From: Pseudomonas cuatrocienegasensis
GTDB lineage: Bacteria > Pseudomonadota > Gammaproteobacteria > Pseudomonadales > Pseudomonadaceae
Assembly (NCBI RefSeq): GCF_900110925.1
Contig: NZ_FOFP01000001.1
Location: 124,001 to 188,000 of the forward strand
Direction: 5' to 3'
Length of the DNA: 64,000 bases
The notes beneath the pieces were generated by a model. It was not told where the DNA came from and did not search any database. It was given only the letters and a program-made list of their open reading frames with translations. The position numbers and the translations under genes were made by a program. Below, piece after piece: positions 56,028-64,000 of the stretch (the first letter of the stretch is position 1; the number at the start of each line of letters is the position of its first letter).

Positions 56028-57316
56028 CAGGGCAACTCGGCGCTCGCGTAGAACGCCGTGAGTACCTTGACCAGGTGTGCCAGGTCATGGCTGCCGGCCA
56101 GTTCGCGGATCGAGTGCATGGCGAAGGTCGGCAGGCCGATATCCACGGTGCGCACGCCCAATTGGCTGGCGGTGATCGGGCCAATGGTCGAGCCACAGCC
56201 CATGTCACTTCGGGTGACGAAGCTCTGCACCGGCACTTCGTTTTCCAGGCACAGGTGGCGGAAGAAACCCGCCGTCTCGCTGGTGGTGGCGTAGCGCTGG
56301 TTGCTATTGATCTTGATCACCGGGCCGGCGTTGAGTTTGGGGCCGTGGTTGCCGTCGTGCTTGTCGGCGTAGTTGGGGTGCACGCCGTGGGCGTTGTCGG
56401 CCGAGACCAGCAGCGAGCGCTGGATGGTCCGCACAAAGGCGTCTCCATCCGGCAGCACGCGCCGCAGCACCTGTTCGAGCATCGGGCCGTCGGCGCCACA
56501 GGCCGAGCAGGAGCCGACTTCCTCGTGGTCGGTGCACACCAGTACGCAGGTTTCATCCGCCGGTGCGGCCAGTAGCGCCTGCAGCCCGGCGTAGCACGAC
56601 AGCAGGTTGTCCAGCCGCGCGCCGGCGATAAATTCAGCGTTCAAGCCAATCACCGCGGCGCTCTGGGTGTCGTAGAAGCTCAGCTCGTAGTCGAGCACCG
56701 CATCGGCGCTGAAATCGTGTTCGCGGGCCAGTTGCTCGGTGATCAGCGCGCGGAAATCAGCCGGCTCGCTGCCAGCCCACTGAGCGAGGATCGGCGGCAG
56801 CTCGGTCTGCGCGTTGATCGCCCAGCCCTGGTTGGCTTCGCGGTTGAGGTGGATGGCCAGGTTGGGGATCACCGCAATCGGCGCCTGGAAATCGATCAGC
56901 TGGCTCTCGACCTTACCGTCGCGGCGGTAGGTCACGCGGCCGGCCAGGGACAGGTCGCGGTCGAACCAGGGGGCGAGCAGGGCGCCGCCATAGACTTCGA
57001 CACCCAGTTGGAAAAAGCCCTGGCGCTGCAGCTCAGGCTGCGGCTTGACCCGCAGGCAGGGGCTGTCGGTGTGCGCGCCAACCAGGCGGATACCGCCGTC
57101 GAGTGCGTCACGCTTGCCCAGGCTGAAGGCGATGATCGAGGAGTCGTTGCGGGTCACGTAATAGCGGCCACCGGGCTCGGTGTACCAGCTGGCGCGCTCG
57201 TCCAGGTGCTGGAAGCCGGCGGCCTCCAGGCGCTGGGCCAAACTGCGGGTGGCGTGGAAAGGGGTGGGCGAGGCCTTGAGGAAATCGATCAGGCCTTGGT
57301 TCAGTTCTTCGCGCAT
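56027..57316 (-). CDS. apeB: M18 family aminopeptidase
   Basis: A 429-residue zinc aminopeptidase (aspartyl aminopeptidase type) that removes N-terminal residues from peptides in the cytoplasm. Features visible are [49 protein letters not shown] (zinc His), CTDHEEVGS (metal/base Glu), [12 protein letters not shown] and [15 protein letters not shown] (C-terminal zinc His). Normal length. A housekeeping gene in pseudomonads; here its stop is overlapped by jetA. Confidence 0.95.
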   Translation of the reverse strand: MREELNQGLIDFLKASPTPFHATRSLAQRLEAAGFQHLDERASWYTEPGGRYYVTRNDSSIIAFSLGKRDALDGGIRLVGAHTDSPCLRVKPQPELQRQGFFQLGVEVYGGALLAPWFDRDLSLAGRVTYRRDGKVESQLIDFQAPIAVIPNLAIHLNREANQGWAINAQTELPPILAQWAGSEPADFRALITEQLAREHDFSADAVLDYELSFYDTQSAAVIGLNAEFIAGARLDNLLSCYAGLQALLAAPADETCVLVCTDHEEVGSCSACGADGPMLEQVLRRVLPDGDAFVRTIQRSLLVSADNAHGVHPNYADKHDGNHGPKLNAGPVIKINSNQRYATTSETAGFFRHLCLENEVPVQSFVTRSDMGCGSTIGPITASQLGVRTVDIGLPTFAMHSIRELAGSHDLAHLVKVLTAFYASAELP

Positions 57317-57378
57317 GGGGCACTCCGGGCGGCAATGCGCGCAGTTTATCGGATTTGCCTTAGCGATTGGGGCAGGGC

Positions 57379-58089
57379 TTACGCCGGGATGGCGACCAGG
57401 GTCAGCACCTGCTCGGGTAATACGCTGAACTGCCCCTGCAACGGACTACCCGCTGGCCAGTGGTCGCTCAGGTGCGTCAGCAGGCGTAGCTGGGCGTGGC
57501 CGTCGTGCGTGTAGCTGAGCACCTCTGCATCCTGAAAGTAAAAGCGCACCCCGACTAGGGGATACAGCGCCTTGAACAGGCTCTCCTTGAGGGAAAAGGT
57601 CAGGGTGATCTGCAGCGCCTGGGCCGTTTCATCCAGCCCCTGCAGGCGTTGCAGTTCGGCCGGTGTCAGCAGTTCGCTGGCCAGGTTCAGGGCACGCTCA
57701 GGTGCCAGGCGTTGCTCGATATCCAGCCCCAACCCTTGCCACTGGCTGCGCTCACCGACCACCGCAGCGGCCCAGCCGTGGCCATGGGTAATAGAACCAC
57801 ACACGGAGGCCGGCCATTGTGGCGCGCGGTCCTCACCAACGGCGGGGACGTAATCGATAGCAGCCTGGCGCCACAGCGCCTCCCGGGCACACAGGCGCCC
57901 AGCCAGGTGCTCGGCCTGACGCTTGGCCACGCCGCGCACCGGGGTAATGGCGCAGCGCTGGAAGGCATCGGGCTCGAATTGTTCAGGGTTGAACTGGGTA
58001 CTGACCAGCGTCACCGCCTGCAACGCATGGGGCAGGGGCCAGTGGGTCAGCAGCGGCGAGCAGCAGCGTGGTACGTGGGATGTGGTCAT
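57379..58089 (-). CDS. pcpS: 4'-phosphopantetheinyl transferase
   Basis: A 236-residue EntD/PcpS-type phosphopantetheinyl transferase that loads carrier proteins of fatty acid and siderophore synthesis with 4'-phosphopantetheine from CoA. Motifs are [17 protein letters not shown] (CoA contact), GLGLDIEQR (Mg2+-binding Asp and Glu) and [16 protein letters not shown]. The start [10 protein letters not shown] at 58089 is likely; a GTG/ATG at 58098 is an alternative. P. aeruginosa PcpS is the only such enzyme in that species and serves primary metabolism. Confidence 0.92.
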   Translation of the reverse strand: MTTSHVPRCCSPLLTHWPLPHALQAVTLVSTQFNPEQFEPDAFQRCAITPVRGVAKRQAEHLAGRLCAREALWRQAAIDYVPAVGEDRAPQWPASVCGSITHGHGWAAAVVGERSQWQGLGLDIEQRLAPERALNLASELLTPAELQRLQGLDETAQALQITLTFSLKESLFKALYPLVGVRFYFQDAEVLSYTHDGHAQLRLLTHLSDHWPAGSPLQGQFSVLPEQVLTLVAIPA

Positions 58090-58136
58090 GGGCGGCATTT
58101 TGCCGGCTCGCCCCGTGTATCGCCAGCGCCGATGGC

Positions 58137-58314
58137 GTTTACAAAAGGTTGCATAGCAACAACAAAGCTAAACGGAGAAATGCAGCGCGCTTTGCCAGAC
58201 TGGCGATGCGCTTCCAAGGGAGCGTAGGTGAGGTTGTTGAGCGAGCGCCCGGGTGGGTGCTGGCGTTTTCTCTGAGAATGAGTGCGGGAGCCTGTGAAGG
58301 CTCCCGTTTTTTTT
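58137..58314 (+). ncRNA. Candidate small RNA ending at a strong terminator
   Basis: A segment with several short hairpins (GTTGC-ATA-GCAAC at 58147-58159, GCCAG-A-CTGGC near 58195) and an AACAACAA run. It is closed by an intrinsic terminator. No upstream gene on the plus strand could own this terminator, because pcpS runs the other way. I do not recognise the RNA and its 5' end is a guess. Confidence 0.35.
58285..58314 (+). terminator. Strong rho-independent terminator
   Basis: Stem CGGGAGCC / GGCTCCCG with a 6-nt loop is followed by eight T residues (58307-58314). Confidence 0.88.
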
Positions 58315-58329
58315 GCCGAGCGAAAACCC

Positions 58330-58385
58330 GTAGGGTGCGCCGCGCGCACCAGCACCAGGAACGCGGTGCGCACGGCGCACCCTAC
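58330..58385. repeat. GTAGGGTGCGCC palindromic repeat
   Basis: A 56-bp inverted repeat with ends GTAGGGTGCGCCG and CGGCGCACCCTAC and an internal GCGCACC/GGTGCGC pair. It is similar in plan to the GTAGGGTGG family but different in sequence. Confidence 0.8.
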
Positions 58386-58402
58386 GGCAGGATTTGCCTA
58401 TC

Positions 58403-58460
58403 GTTCAGCAGCATGGCGCGTGTTCAGCTTAGGTTCAGCGGGGGTTCAGGCGGTGTTCAG
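58403..58460 (+). promoter_or_regulatory. Tandem GTTCAG array (candidate PhoP boxes) at oprH promoter
   Basis: GTTCAG occurs at 58403, 58422, 58433, 58444 and 58455. The last four are spaced exactly 11 bp apart. Direct repeats at one helical turn are the usual binding mode of OmpR/PhoB-family regulators such as PhoP. Downstream, CAGTAT at 58472-58477 could be the -10. Confidence 0.75.
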
Positions 58461-58526
58461 GAGCACCTAGGCAGTATGGATGGCGTTGGATTAACAACCC
58501 TTTGCCACCTGAAAGAGGAACACCCC

Positions 58527-59132
58527 ATGAAATTCACACTGACCAAGCTGGCCCTTGCAAGCACGCTCGCGTTCGGTACTGCCATGGCGCAGGCGGCTGA
58601 TAATTTCGTCGGCCTGACCTGGGGCCAGACCGACAACAATATTCAGAAATCCAGCGCGCTGAACAGCAACCTGGACAACCCGTCGCTGGACAAAGTGATC
58701 AACGACAGCAGCACCTGGGGCGTGCGTGCCGGTCAGCAGACCGCCGACGGCCGCTACTACGCCACTTATGAAAACGTCTCCGACAGCGCGAACGGTTTCA
58801 AGCTGCGTCAGCAGAACCTGCTCGGCAGCTACGATCTGTTCCTGCCGATTGGCGACTACAACACCAAGCTGTTCGGTGGCGCCACCGCCGGCCTGGTCAA
58901 GCTGGACCAGGAAAGCCGTGGCTTCAGCCGTGATAGCGACATCGGCTATGCCATCGGCCTGCAGGCCGGCGTAATCCAGGACATCACCGCCAACACCTCG
59001 GTCGAGGGCGGCTACCGTTACCTGCGCACCAACGCAAGCACCGAAATGTCGCCCCATGGCGCCGGCAAGGCAGGCTCCCTTGACCTGCACAGCAGCTCGC
59101 AGCTGTACCTGGGTGCCAACTACAAGTTCTAA
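58527..59132 (+). CDS. oprH: Outer membrane protein OprH
   Basis: A 201-residue outer-membrane beta-barrel. It has signal peptide MKFTLTKLALASTLAFGTAMAQAA, then DNFVGLTWGQTDNNIQKS, YYATYENVSDSANGFKLRQQNLLGSYDLFLP, LFGGATAGLVKL and the C-terminal GGYRYLRTNASTEMSPHG and SSSQLYLGANYKF with terminal Phe. This closely follows P. aeruginosa OprH, which binds LPS at divalent-cation sites and is induced in low Mg2+. It is first gene of oprH-phoP-phoQ. A strong AGAGGAACACC precedes the ATG. Confidence 0.95.
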   Translation: MKFTLTKLALASTLAFGTAMAQAADNFVGLTWGQTDNNIQKSSALNSNLDNPSLDKVINDSSTWGVRAGQQTADGRYYATYENVSDSANGFKLRQQNLLGSYDLFLPIGDYNTKLFGGATAGLVKLDQESRGFSRDSDIGYAIGLQAGVIQDITANTSVEGGYRYLRTNASTEMSPHGAGKAGSLDLHSSSQLYLGANYKF

Positions 59133-59250
59133 TTGATGACGGCTGGAAGCCGGGCCCGGCCTGCTGATACGGTTGCGCGCATCGCGTTGCCATTCAGCAA
59201 GCCGGTCCCGGCTTTTGGCGTATGCGCAACAGGCAGGGAGAGACAGCACC

Positions 59251-59928
59251 ATGAAGTTGCTGATCGTGGAGGACGAGGCGCTGCTGCGTCACCATCTTTA
59301 CACCCGGCTGGGTGAGCAGGGACATCTGGTCGATGCGGTCGCCAGTGCCGAAGAGGCGCTGTACCGCGCCGAGCAATACCACCATGACCTCGCCGTGATC
59401 GACCTGGGTTTACCCGGCATCAGCGGGTTGGACCTGATCCGCCAGCTGCGCGGCCAGGGCAAGCAGTTCCCCATCCTGATCCTCACCGCCCGTGGCAATT
59501 GGCAGGACAAGGTCGAGGGTCTGGCTGGCGGCGCGGATGATTATGTGGTCAAACCCTTCCAGTTCGAGGAGCTGGAAGCGCGACTCAATGCGCTGTTGCG
59601 CCGCTCCAGCGGTTTTACCCAGGCGACCATCGAGGCTGGCCCGCTGCAACTGGACCTCAACCGCAAGCAGGCCAGCATGCAGGGCGCGAACCTGCACCTG
59701 ACGGCCTACGAATACCGCATCCTCGAATACCTGATGCTGCATCAGCAGCAAGTGGTGCCCAAAGAGCGGCTGATCGAACAGCTTTACCCCGATGACGAGG
59801 AGCGCGACGCCAACGTTATCGAAGTGCTGGTCGGCCGCCTGCGGCGCAAGCTGGAAGGCGAGACGGGCTTCAAACCCATCGACACCGTGCGCGGCCAGGG
59901 CTACCTGTTCACCGAGCGCTGCCGGTGA
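59251..59928 (+). CDS. phoP: Response regulator PhoP
   Basis: A 225-residue OmpR-family regulator. The receiver domain has MKLLIVEDEALLRHHL (acidic pocket), AVIDLGLPG with the phospho-Asp, LTARG and the Lys of DYVVKPFQFEEL. The C-terminal winged helix has LTAYEYRILEYLMLHQQQVVPKERLIEQLYPDDEERDANVIEVLVGRLRRKL. The ATG at 59251 follows GGGAGAGACAGCACC. The long upstream open frame is rejected. It controls low-Mg2+ and polymyxin-resistance genes in P. aeruginosa. Its stop overlaps phoQ by 4 bp. Confidence 0.96.
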   Translation: MKLLIVEDEALLRHHLYTRLGEQGHLVDAVASAEEALYRAEQYHHDLAVIDLGLPGISGLDLIRQLRGQGKQFPILILTARGNWQDKVEGLAGGADDYVVKPFQFEELEARLNALLRRSSGFTQATIEAGPLQLDLNRKQASMQGANLHLTAYEYRILEYLMLHQQQVVPKERLIEQLYPDDEERDANVIEVLVGRLRRKLEGETGFKPIDTVRGQGYLFTERCR

Positions 59929-61307
59929 CCAAGGCGGCCCTGCCGATTCCCTCGCCCTGGCAGCGGCGCTTTTCCCTGCGCCTGCGCCTGATGCTCGGTG
60001 CGGCGGTGCTCGCCGTGCTGTTTATGCTGGCACTGTTGCCGGCGCTGCGCGGCGCCTTCGTTATCGCCATGGAGCAGTCCATCGAAAAACGCCTGGCTGC
60101 CGACGCCGCCTCGCTGGTGTCCGCCGCGCGCAGCGAAGGCGGCCAGCTGCGCATGCCCGAGCAACTGCCTGATGAGGAGTTCGACTCCCTCGACGCCAAG
60201 CTACTGGGCTTTATCTACGACCGCGATGGCAACCTGGTCTGGCGCTCGCGCTCCTCCGAAGACGAAAGTATTCATTACCGCCCACGCTATGACGGGCAGG
60301 GCCATGAATTCGTGCGCATGGACGATGGGCGCGGCGAGGTGTTCTTCGTCTATGACGTGGAGATCGACCTGCTGCGCGGTCAGGCCGCGGCCTTCAGCGT
60401 GGTCACCATGCAGCCCAACCGCGACTACCAGGCCCTCTATAACGGTTTTATGAACCAGCTCTACCTCTGGCTTGGCGGCGCTTTGTTGCTGCTGCTTGGG
60501 CTGCTCTGGTTTGGCCTGACCTGGGGCTTTCGCAGCCTGCGCGGCCTGAGTGCCGAGCTGGATGAAGTGGAATCCGGCACCCGCGAGCGCCTCAGTGCCG
60601 ACCACCCGCGCGAGCTGCTGCGCCTGACCCGCTCGCTCAACCGCCTGCTCGACAGCGAGCGGCGCCAGCGCGAGCGCTACCGGCATTCCCTCGACGACCT
60701 GGCGCACAGCCTGAAAACCCCGCTGTCGGTGCTGCAAAGCGTCGGCGACGTGATCGCCGCCGAAACCCGCCAGCGCGAGCAAGCGCAGATCCTGCAAGGC
60801 CAGGTCGAGCGCATGAGCCAGCAGATAGACTACCAACTGCAGCGCGCCAGCCTGCGCAAAAGCGGCCTGATCCGTCACCAGGTTGCCCTGGAACCGCTGC
60901 TCGATACCCTGTGCAGCGCCCTGGACAAGGTCTACCGCGACAAACAGGTGCGCGTGCTACGCGACTTTGACACAGCGCTGTTGGTGCCTATGGAGCGCGG
61001 CGCGCTGCTCGAACTGCTCGGCAACCTGCTGGAAAACGCCTACCGCCTGTGCCTCGGCCAGGTCAAAGTCAGCGCCCGGCTGCGTAATGGCGTGTGCGAC
61101 CTCAGCGTGGAAGACGACGGCCCCGGCATCCCCCCCGACCAACGCGCGCGCATCCTCGAACGCGGCGTCCGCCTCGACGCCCAACACCCCGGCCAAGGCA
61201 TCGGCACCGCCGTGGTCAAAGACATTATCGACAGCTACGAAGGCGAGCTCAGCCTCGACGACTCCCCCCTCGGCGGCGCCTGCTTCCGTATCCGCCTCTA
61301 CGATTAA
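59925..61307 (+). CDS. phoQ: Sensor kinase PhoQ
   Basis: A 460-residue membrane histidine kinase with a GTG start overlapping the phoP stop (GTGA). It has a first membrane segment near residues 18-45 (LMLGAAVLAVLFMLALLPALRG), an acidic periplasmic domain (PDEEFDSLDAKL, SSEDESIHYRPRYDG) suited to Mg2+ binding, and a second segment at about 170-195 (LWLGGALLLLLGLLWFGLTWG). A HAMP-like linker follows. The H-box is LDDLAHSLKTPLSVLQ. N, G1 and G2 boxes are ELLGNLLENAYRLC, VEDDGPGIPP and GQGIGTAVVKDII. Confidence 0.95.
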   Translation: MTKAALPIPSPWQRRFSLRLRLMLGAAVLAVLFMLALLPALRGAFVIAMEQSIEKRLAADAASLVSAARSEGGQLRMPEQLPDEEFDSLDAKLLGFIYDRDGNLVWRSRSSEDESIHYRPRYDGQGHEFVRMDDGRGEVFFVYDVEIDLLRGQAAAFSVVTMQPNRDYQALYNGFMNQLYLWLGGALLLLLGLLWFGLTWGFRSLRGLSAELDEVESGTRERLSADHPRELLRLTRSLNRLLDSERRQRERYRHSLDDLAHSLKTPLSVLQSVGDVIAAETRQREQAQILQGQVERMSQQIDYQLQRASLRKSGLIRHQVALEPLLDTLCSALDKVYRDKQVRVLRDFDTALLVPMERGALLELLGNLLENAYRLCLGQVKVSARLRNGVCDLSVEDDGPGIPPDQRARILERGVRLDAQHPGQGIGTAVVKDIIDSYEGELSLDDSPLGGACFRIRLYD

Positions 61308-61378
61308 ACACATCTTTTGGCGTGGCCAATGATCGAATCGTATTGCCAGATGGGTGATGGCTGTTATGGACGCATCAC

Positions 61379-61462
61379 GGTGGACAAGCTTCGCGTTGTC
61401 CACCCTACAAGCCACAAACCGCATGCTCCGCGTAGGGTGGATGACGCTTTTTTCATCCACCA
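61379..61462. repeat. GTAGGGTGG palindromic repeat, copy E (outward-arranged)
   Basis: Two hairpins of the family lie in the opposite arrangement to the other copies: GGTGGACAAGC...TTGTCCACCCTAC (61379-61408), then a spacer, then GTAGGGTGGATGACGC...CATCCACC (to 61462). It lies between phoQ and the AraC remnant. Confidence 0.75.
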
Positions 61463-61497
61463 ATGGGGCGCGGTGGGTATCCGGGCTACTTGTTTTG

Positions 61498-61612
61498 GTT
61501 TTTTAAACGCGCAGTGGAATATCGAGGGTTCGGAGAAGCCCAGGTGTTCGGCGATGGCCTGGAGGGTCAATTCGTCACGGCCCAAGTGATAGACGGCCAG
61601 AGCACCTAGCCG
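61498..61612 (-). pseudogene. Remnant of an AraC-family regulator
   Basis: A minus-strand fragment reads LGALAVYHLGRDELTLQAIAEHLGFSEPSIFHCAFKK. It matches the second helix-turn-helix of the AraC regulator at 63208 (LAIYHLGRDDLAIQDIAEQLGFSEPSAFHRAFKK). Both the N-terminal bulk and the final WTGLTP segment are missing. The rest of the 310-bp phoQ/MCP spacer holds only the palindromic repeat. Confidence 0.75.
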
Positions 61613-61617
61613 TTGCC

Positions 61618-62931
61618 TTACAGTTGGGTCGCAAAGCGCTCGACCGCGCTGACCACGTGTTTGGCACCGTCCTGGATTTCTTCGATAACCTGGCCGGCCT
61701 GGGCGCAGAGGTCCAGGCCCAGTTCGGCTTGGGTTTTGCCGCGGCCGATCAGTTCGACGGCGCGTTCGGCCAGTTGCTGGTTCTGTCCCACCACATTGGC
61801 GATTTCTTCGGTTGCTGCGCTGGTGCGCGAGGCCAGTTGGCGGACTTCGTCGGCGACCACGGCGAAGCCGCGACCCTGTTCGCCGGCGCGGGCGGCTTCG
61901 ATGGCGGCGTTGAGCGCCAGCAGGTTGGTTTGGTCGGCGATGCTGCTGATATTTTTGACAATGGCACCAATTAGTTGCGACTGCTTGTCCAGCGCTTCGA
62001 TGCCCTGCGCGGCCTCTTGCATACGGCTGGACAGTTCGCGCATGGCGTCGAGCATTTGCTGCACCACGGCTGCACCATTCTTCGCGCTGGTGTCAGTGCC
62101 CTTGGAGGTCTCGAAGGCGATGCCGGCGGCTTCGGCGACTGCATCTTCGCGGTTGACCTGCTCGGTAATTACCGAGGCGAATTTCACCACTTTGTACAGT
62201 TGGCCGTGGGTGTCGGTAACGGGGTTGTAGGAGGCTTCCAGCCAAACATCGCGGCCACTGCTGTCCACGCGTTTGAAGCGACCGGTGACGAAATCACCGC
62301 GGCGCAGTTGCTCCCAGAACCGCTGGTACTGAGCCGAACTGGTTTCTGCGGGCTCGCAGAAGATGCGGTGATGCTTGCCTTGAATCTGCGCCAGGTTATA
62401 GCCCATGGCGTCAAGGAAGGGTTTGTTGGCCGTGATGACGTCGCCATTGAGGTTGAATTCGATAACAGCGGTGGAGCGTTGCAGCGCCTTGACCAGGTTC
62501 TCGTATTCGCGTGAGGTCTCGATGGTGCGCGTCAGGTCGCTGGCGTAGATATAGAAGCTTTGGATCTGCCCGGTGCTGTCGCGAATCGGCTGCAGGATCG
62601 AGCGCAGCCAGGCGTCCTCACCATTCCCACGCAGCAGACGAATGACGCCAGACAGGTGCTCACCACGCTCCAGGGCATGGCGAACCTTGTGGTGAAAATC
62701 CAGGTTACGGACTTTTTCCGGTATCAGTTCCAGCAAGGGGCGGCCGCGCAGTTGCTCGGCACGGTAGTGCATTTCTTGCTCGAAATTGGCGTTGACCGAC
62801 TCGATACGTCCTTGTGGGTCCAGGCTCAGGGCGAGCATTTCGCCGTCGAGGCTGGCACGTACCTGCTCGAATAACGACAACTCTTCGCGCAGCGCCTGAT
62901 TCTCTTTTTTCAGTCGGGTGGTGAACATCAT
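61618..62931 (-). CDS. PAS-domain methyl-accepting chemotaxis-type protein, BdlA-like
   Basis: A 437-residue soluble MCP-like protein without membrane helices. A short N-terminal coiled coil ([18 protein letters not shown]) is followed by two PAS domains: about residues 25-130, [16 protein letters not shown], then about 145-255, [21 protein letters not shown] compact signalling domain ends it, with the MCP hairpin [20 protein letters not shown] near residue 335. This architecture matches P. aeruginosa BdlA, which governs biofilm dispersion. Orthology is likely but not proven; the start may be the second Met. Confidence 0.85.
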   Translation of the reverse strand: MMFTTRLKKENQALREELSLFEQVRASLDGEMLALSLDPQGRIESVNANFEQEMHYRAEQLRGRPLLELIPEKVRNLDFHHKVRHALERGEHLSGVIRLLRGNGEDAWLRSILQPIRDSTGQIQSFYIYASDLTRTIETSREYENLVKALQRSTAVIEFNLNGDVITANKPFLDAMGYNLAQIQGKHHRIFCEPAETSSAQYQRFWEQLRRGDFVTGRFKRVDSSGRDVWLEASYNPVTDTHGQLYKVVKFASVITEQVNREDAVAEAAGIAFETSKGTDTSAKNGAAVVQQMLDAMRELSSRMQEAAQGIEALDKQSQLIGAIVKNISSIADQTNLLALNAAIEAARAGEQGRGFAVVADEVRQLASRTSAATEEIANVVGQNQQLAERAVELIGRGKTQAELGLDLCAQAGQVIEEIQDGAKHVVSAVERFATQL

Positions 62932-63207
62932 GCAGGCCTTTGTCGGTAACAGTTAACAGCTGCTGTATGAGGTGATCCTCACTATGTGTCTAGGGCACTG
63001 CGCTGCGTGCTGCAGGGAAAAGTGTTTCTGTATGTAGAGCACGCTGGCGTCACATCATGCATCAAGTGTAGGTCAACTCCAGGCCTGTAGGAGGGGCGGG
63101 CAGCGTTCAGCTTTAGTCGCGATGTCTGCAGCGGCTTCACGGTCTATCGCGAATAAATTCGCTCCTACGGAGGCGGCAGATGATTCGTGTTGCGACCCTA
63201 GACGGCC
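62932..63207. other. Spacer with REP-like pair
   Basis: A 276-bp gene-free region between two minus-strand genes. It contains a facing REP-like pair: CCTGTAGGAGGGGCGGGC at 63084 and CGCGAATAAATTCGCTCC around 63148-63165. No coding frame is convincing. Confidence 0.6.
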
Positions 63208-64000
63208 TCAGGCTTGCTGCGCGCGATACATTCCGGGTGTCAGGCCGGTCCATTTCTTAAAGGCGCGGTGGAAGGCTGAGGGTTCGGAGAAACCCAGCTG
63301 CTCGGCAATGTCCTGAATCGCCAGGTCGTCGCGGCCCAGGTGGTAGATGGCCAGGTCGCGGCGCAGGTGGTCTTTGAGCTCCTGGAAGCTGGAGCCTTCT
63401 TCACGCAGATGGCGGCGCAGGGTTTGTGGGCTCATGTGCAGGTGGCGGGCGACGGTGTCTAGGTCGGGCCAGGTGGTGCAGTCGCGGCCGAGTTGGCGGC
63501 GGATGCGGCTGGTGAGGCTGTCGCCGCCGTCTGGGCGGGCGAGGAGGTCTGCGGGGGAGTGCTGAAGGAACTGTTTAAGGGTGCGTTCGTCTTGCAGCAG
63601 CGGCATGTCTAGGTAGCGGACGTGGAACAGCAGGCTGCTGCGCCCGGCACCGAAGCGCCGGGGGCAGGGGAAGAGCAGGTCGTATTCGGCGGCGTGGGCG
63701 GGTTCGGCGTGGGTGAAGGTGGCTTCTTCCAGGCGGATGCGTTGGCCGATCAGCCAACTGCCCAGGCGGTGCCAGATGACCAGCAGGCTCTCCAGCATAA
63801 AGTGGTCGGGGTCCCAGAGGGCGCTGTCGTCCACGCTCAGGCGCACCCAGTCGCCTTCACGTTCCAGGCGAATGGCCGGTGCCTGCTCGAACAGGCCGTA
63901 GAACAGGGCGCCGCGTTGCAGGGCTTTGTCCAGCGAGCGGCAGTGGATGATCGCGTGGCACATCATGGCGAAGGTGCCACGGGCGCTGCGCACGCGGCCA
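63208..64000 (-). CDS. AraC-family regulator (N terminus outside window)
   Basis: The C-terminal ~264 residues of an AraC/XylS regulator with an Arabinose_bd-type (PF12625-like) N-terminal half, as in OruR/ArgR-type or VqsM-like regulators. The visible ligand-domain part has GDWVRLSVDDSALWDPDHFMLESLLVIWHRLGSWLIG and FPCPRRFGAGRSSLLFH. The double helix-turn-helix runs from LDTVARHLHMSPQTLRRHLREEGSSF to DIAEQLGFSEPSAFHRAFKKWTGLTPGMYR. The frame is open to the window end, so the true start is beyond it. The effector is unknown. Confidence 0.9.
   Translation of the reverse strand, partial: GRVRSARGTFAMMCHAIIHCRSLDKALQRGALFYGLFEQAPAIRLEREGDWVRLSVDDSALWDPDHFMLESLLVIWHRLGSWLIGQRIRLEEATFTHAEPAHAAEYDLLFPCPRRFGAGRSSLLFHVRYLDMPLLQDERTLKQFLQHSPADLLARPDGGDSLTSRIRRQLGRDCTTWPDLDTVARHLHMSPQTLRRHLREEGSSFQELKDHLRRDLAIYHLGRDDLAIQDIAEQLGFSEPSAFHRAFKKWTGLTPGMYRAQQA

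Larger units (their letters stand above)
58090..58526. other. pcpS-oprH intergenic region
   Basis: A 437-bp region with no protein gene that I trust. In order it holds a structured stretch ending in a strong terminator (58137-58314, possible sRNA), a GTAGGGTGCGCC palindrome (58330-58385), and the oprH promoter region with five GTTCAG repeats (58403-58460). Open frames across it read through these structures. Confidence 0.6.

Overview
The window is about 64 kb of GC-rich chromosome from a gamma-proteobacterium, almost certainly a Pseudomonas of the P. aeruginosa / alcaligenes / mendocina side of the genus. This rests on the aru (AST) arginine operon, lysC-csrA(rsmA)-tRNA-Ser-tRNA-Arg, mgtE, the Pseudomonas-specific regulator AmrZ beside phnCDE, the oprH-phoP-phoQ operon, a BdlA-like soluble PAS/MCP protein and Pseudomonas-type REP repeats. 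No rRNA, prophage, IS transposase or CRISPR array was seen.

Layout. 1-5637: arginine succinyltransferase operon aruF(partial)-aruG-astD-astB-small protein-astE. 5819-12592: threonine aldolase, alaS, lysC, csrA, tRNA-Ser(GCU), two tRNA-Arg(ACG) and a DUF4124 secreted protein. 12916-17686: mgtE and a sodium-pumping oxaloacetate decarboxylase (oadG-A-B) whose terminator loop carries a 156-bp MITE-like insertion. 17956-29222: amrZ, then a complete C-P lyase set (phnCDE, broken phnF, phnGHIJKLMNP). phnF is a pseudogene and phnN carries an in-frame REP doublet. 29253-33387: an Lrp/AsnC regulator and fused indolepyruvate ferredoxin oxidoreductase. 33394-33903: a 510-bp non-autonomous element. 33911-38934: a methyltransferase / haem-oxygenase-like diiron protein pair, small hypothetical genes and a ZapE-like ATPase.

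39048-46272: a dienelactone hydrolase, then a second likely phosphorus-acquisition locus: HAD-IB phosphatase, ABC transporter (ATPase, two permeases, binding protein), an alkaline-phosphatase-superfamily hydrolase and a divergent GntR/UTRA regulator. A consensus-type PHO box and operator-like palindromes lie between the divergent genes. One operator motif recurs upstream of phnC, suggesting that the two loci share regulation now that phnF is broken.

46368-56027: a defence island. A type I Wadjet operon (jetA-jetB-jetC ... jetD) is split between jetC and jetD by a lower-GC two-gene cassette encoding an AAA/ABC-type ATPase and an HNH endonuclease, the architecture of the Septu (PtuA-PtuB) system. 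jetA overlaps the end of the housekeeping gene apeB. 56027-64000: apeB, a phosphopantetheinyl transferase, oprH-phoPQ with a striking 11-bp-periodic GTTCAG tandem array at the oprH promoter, an AraC remnant, a BdlA-like protein and an AraC-type regulator cut by the window edge.

The most unusual items are the Septu-in-Wadjet nest, the PHO-box-controlled transporter/hydrolase locus with its shared operator motif, and a set of small mobile palindromic elements inserted in informative places (terminator loop, phnF, phnN, phnK/phnL spacer, iorAB 3' junction). All functional calls come from reading the sequence and from family knowledge. No database search was run.
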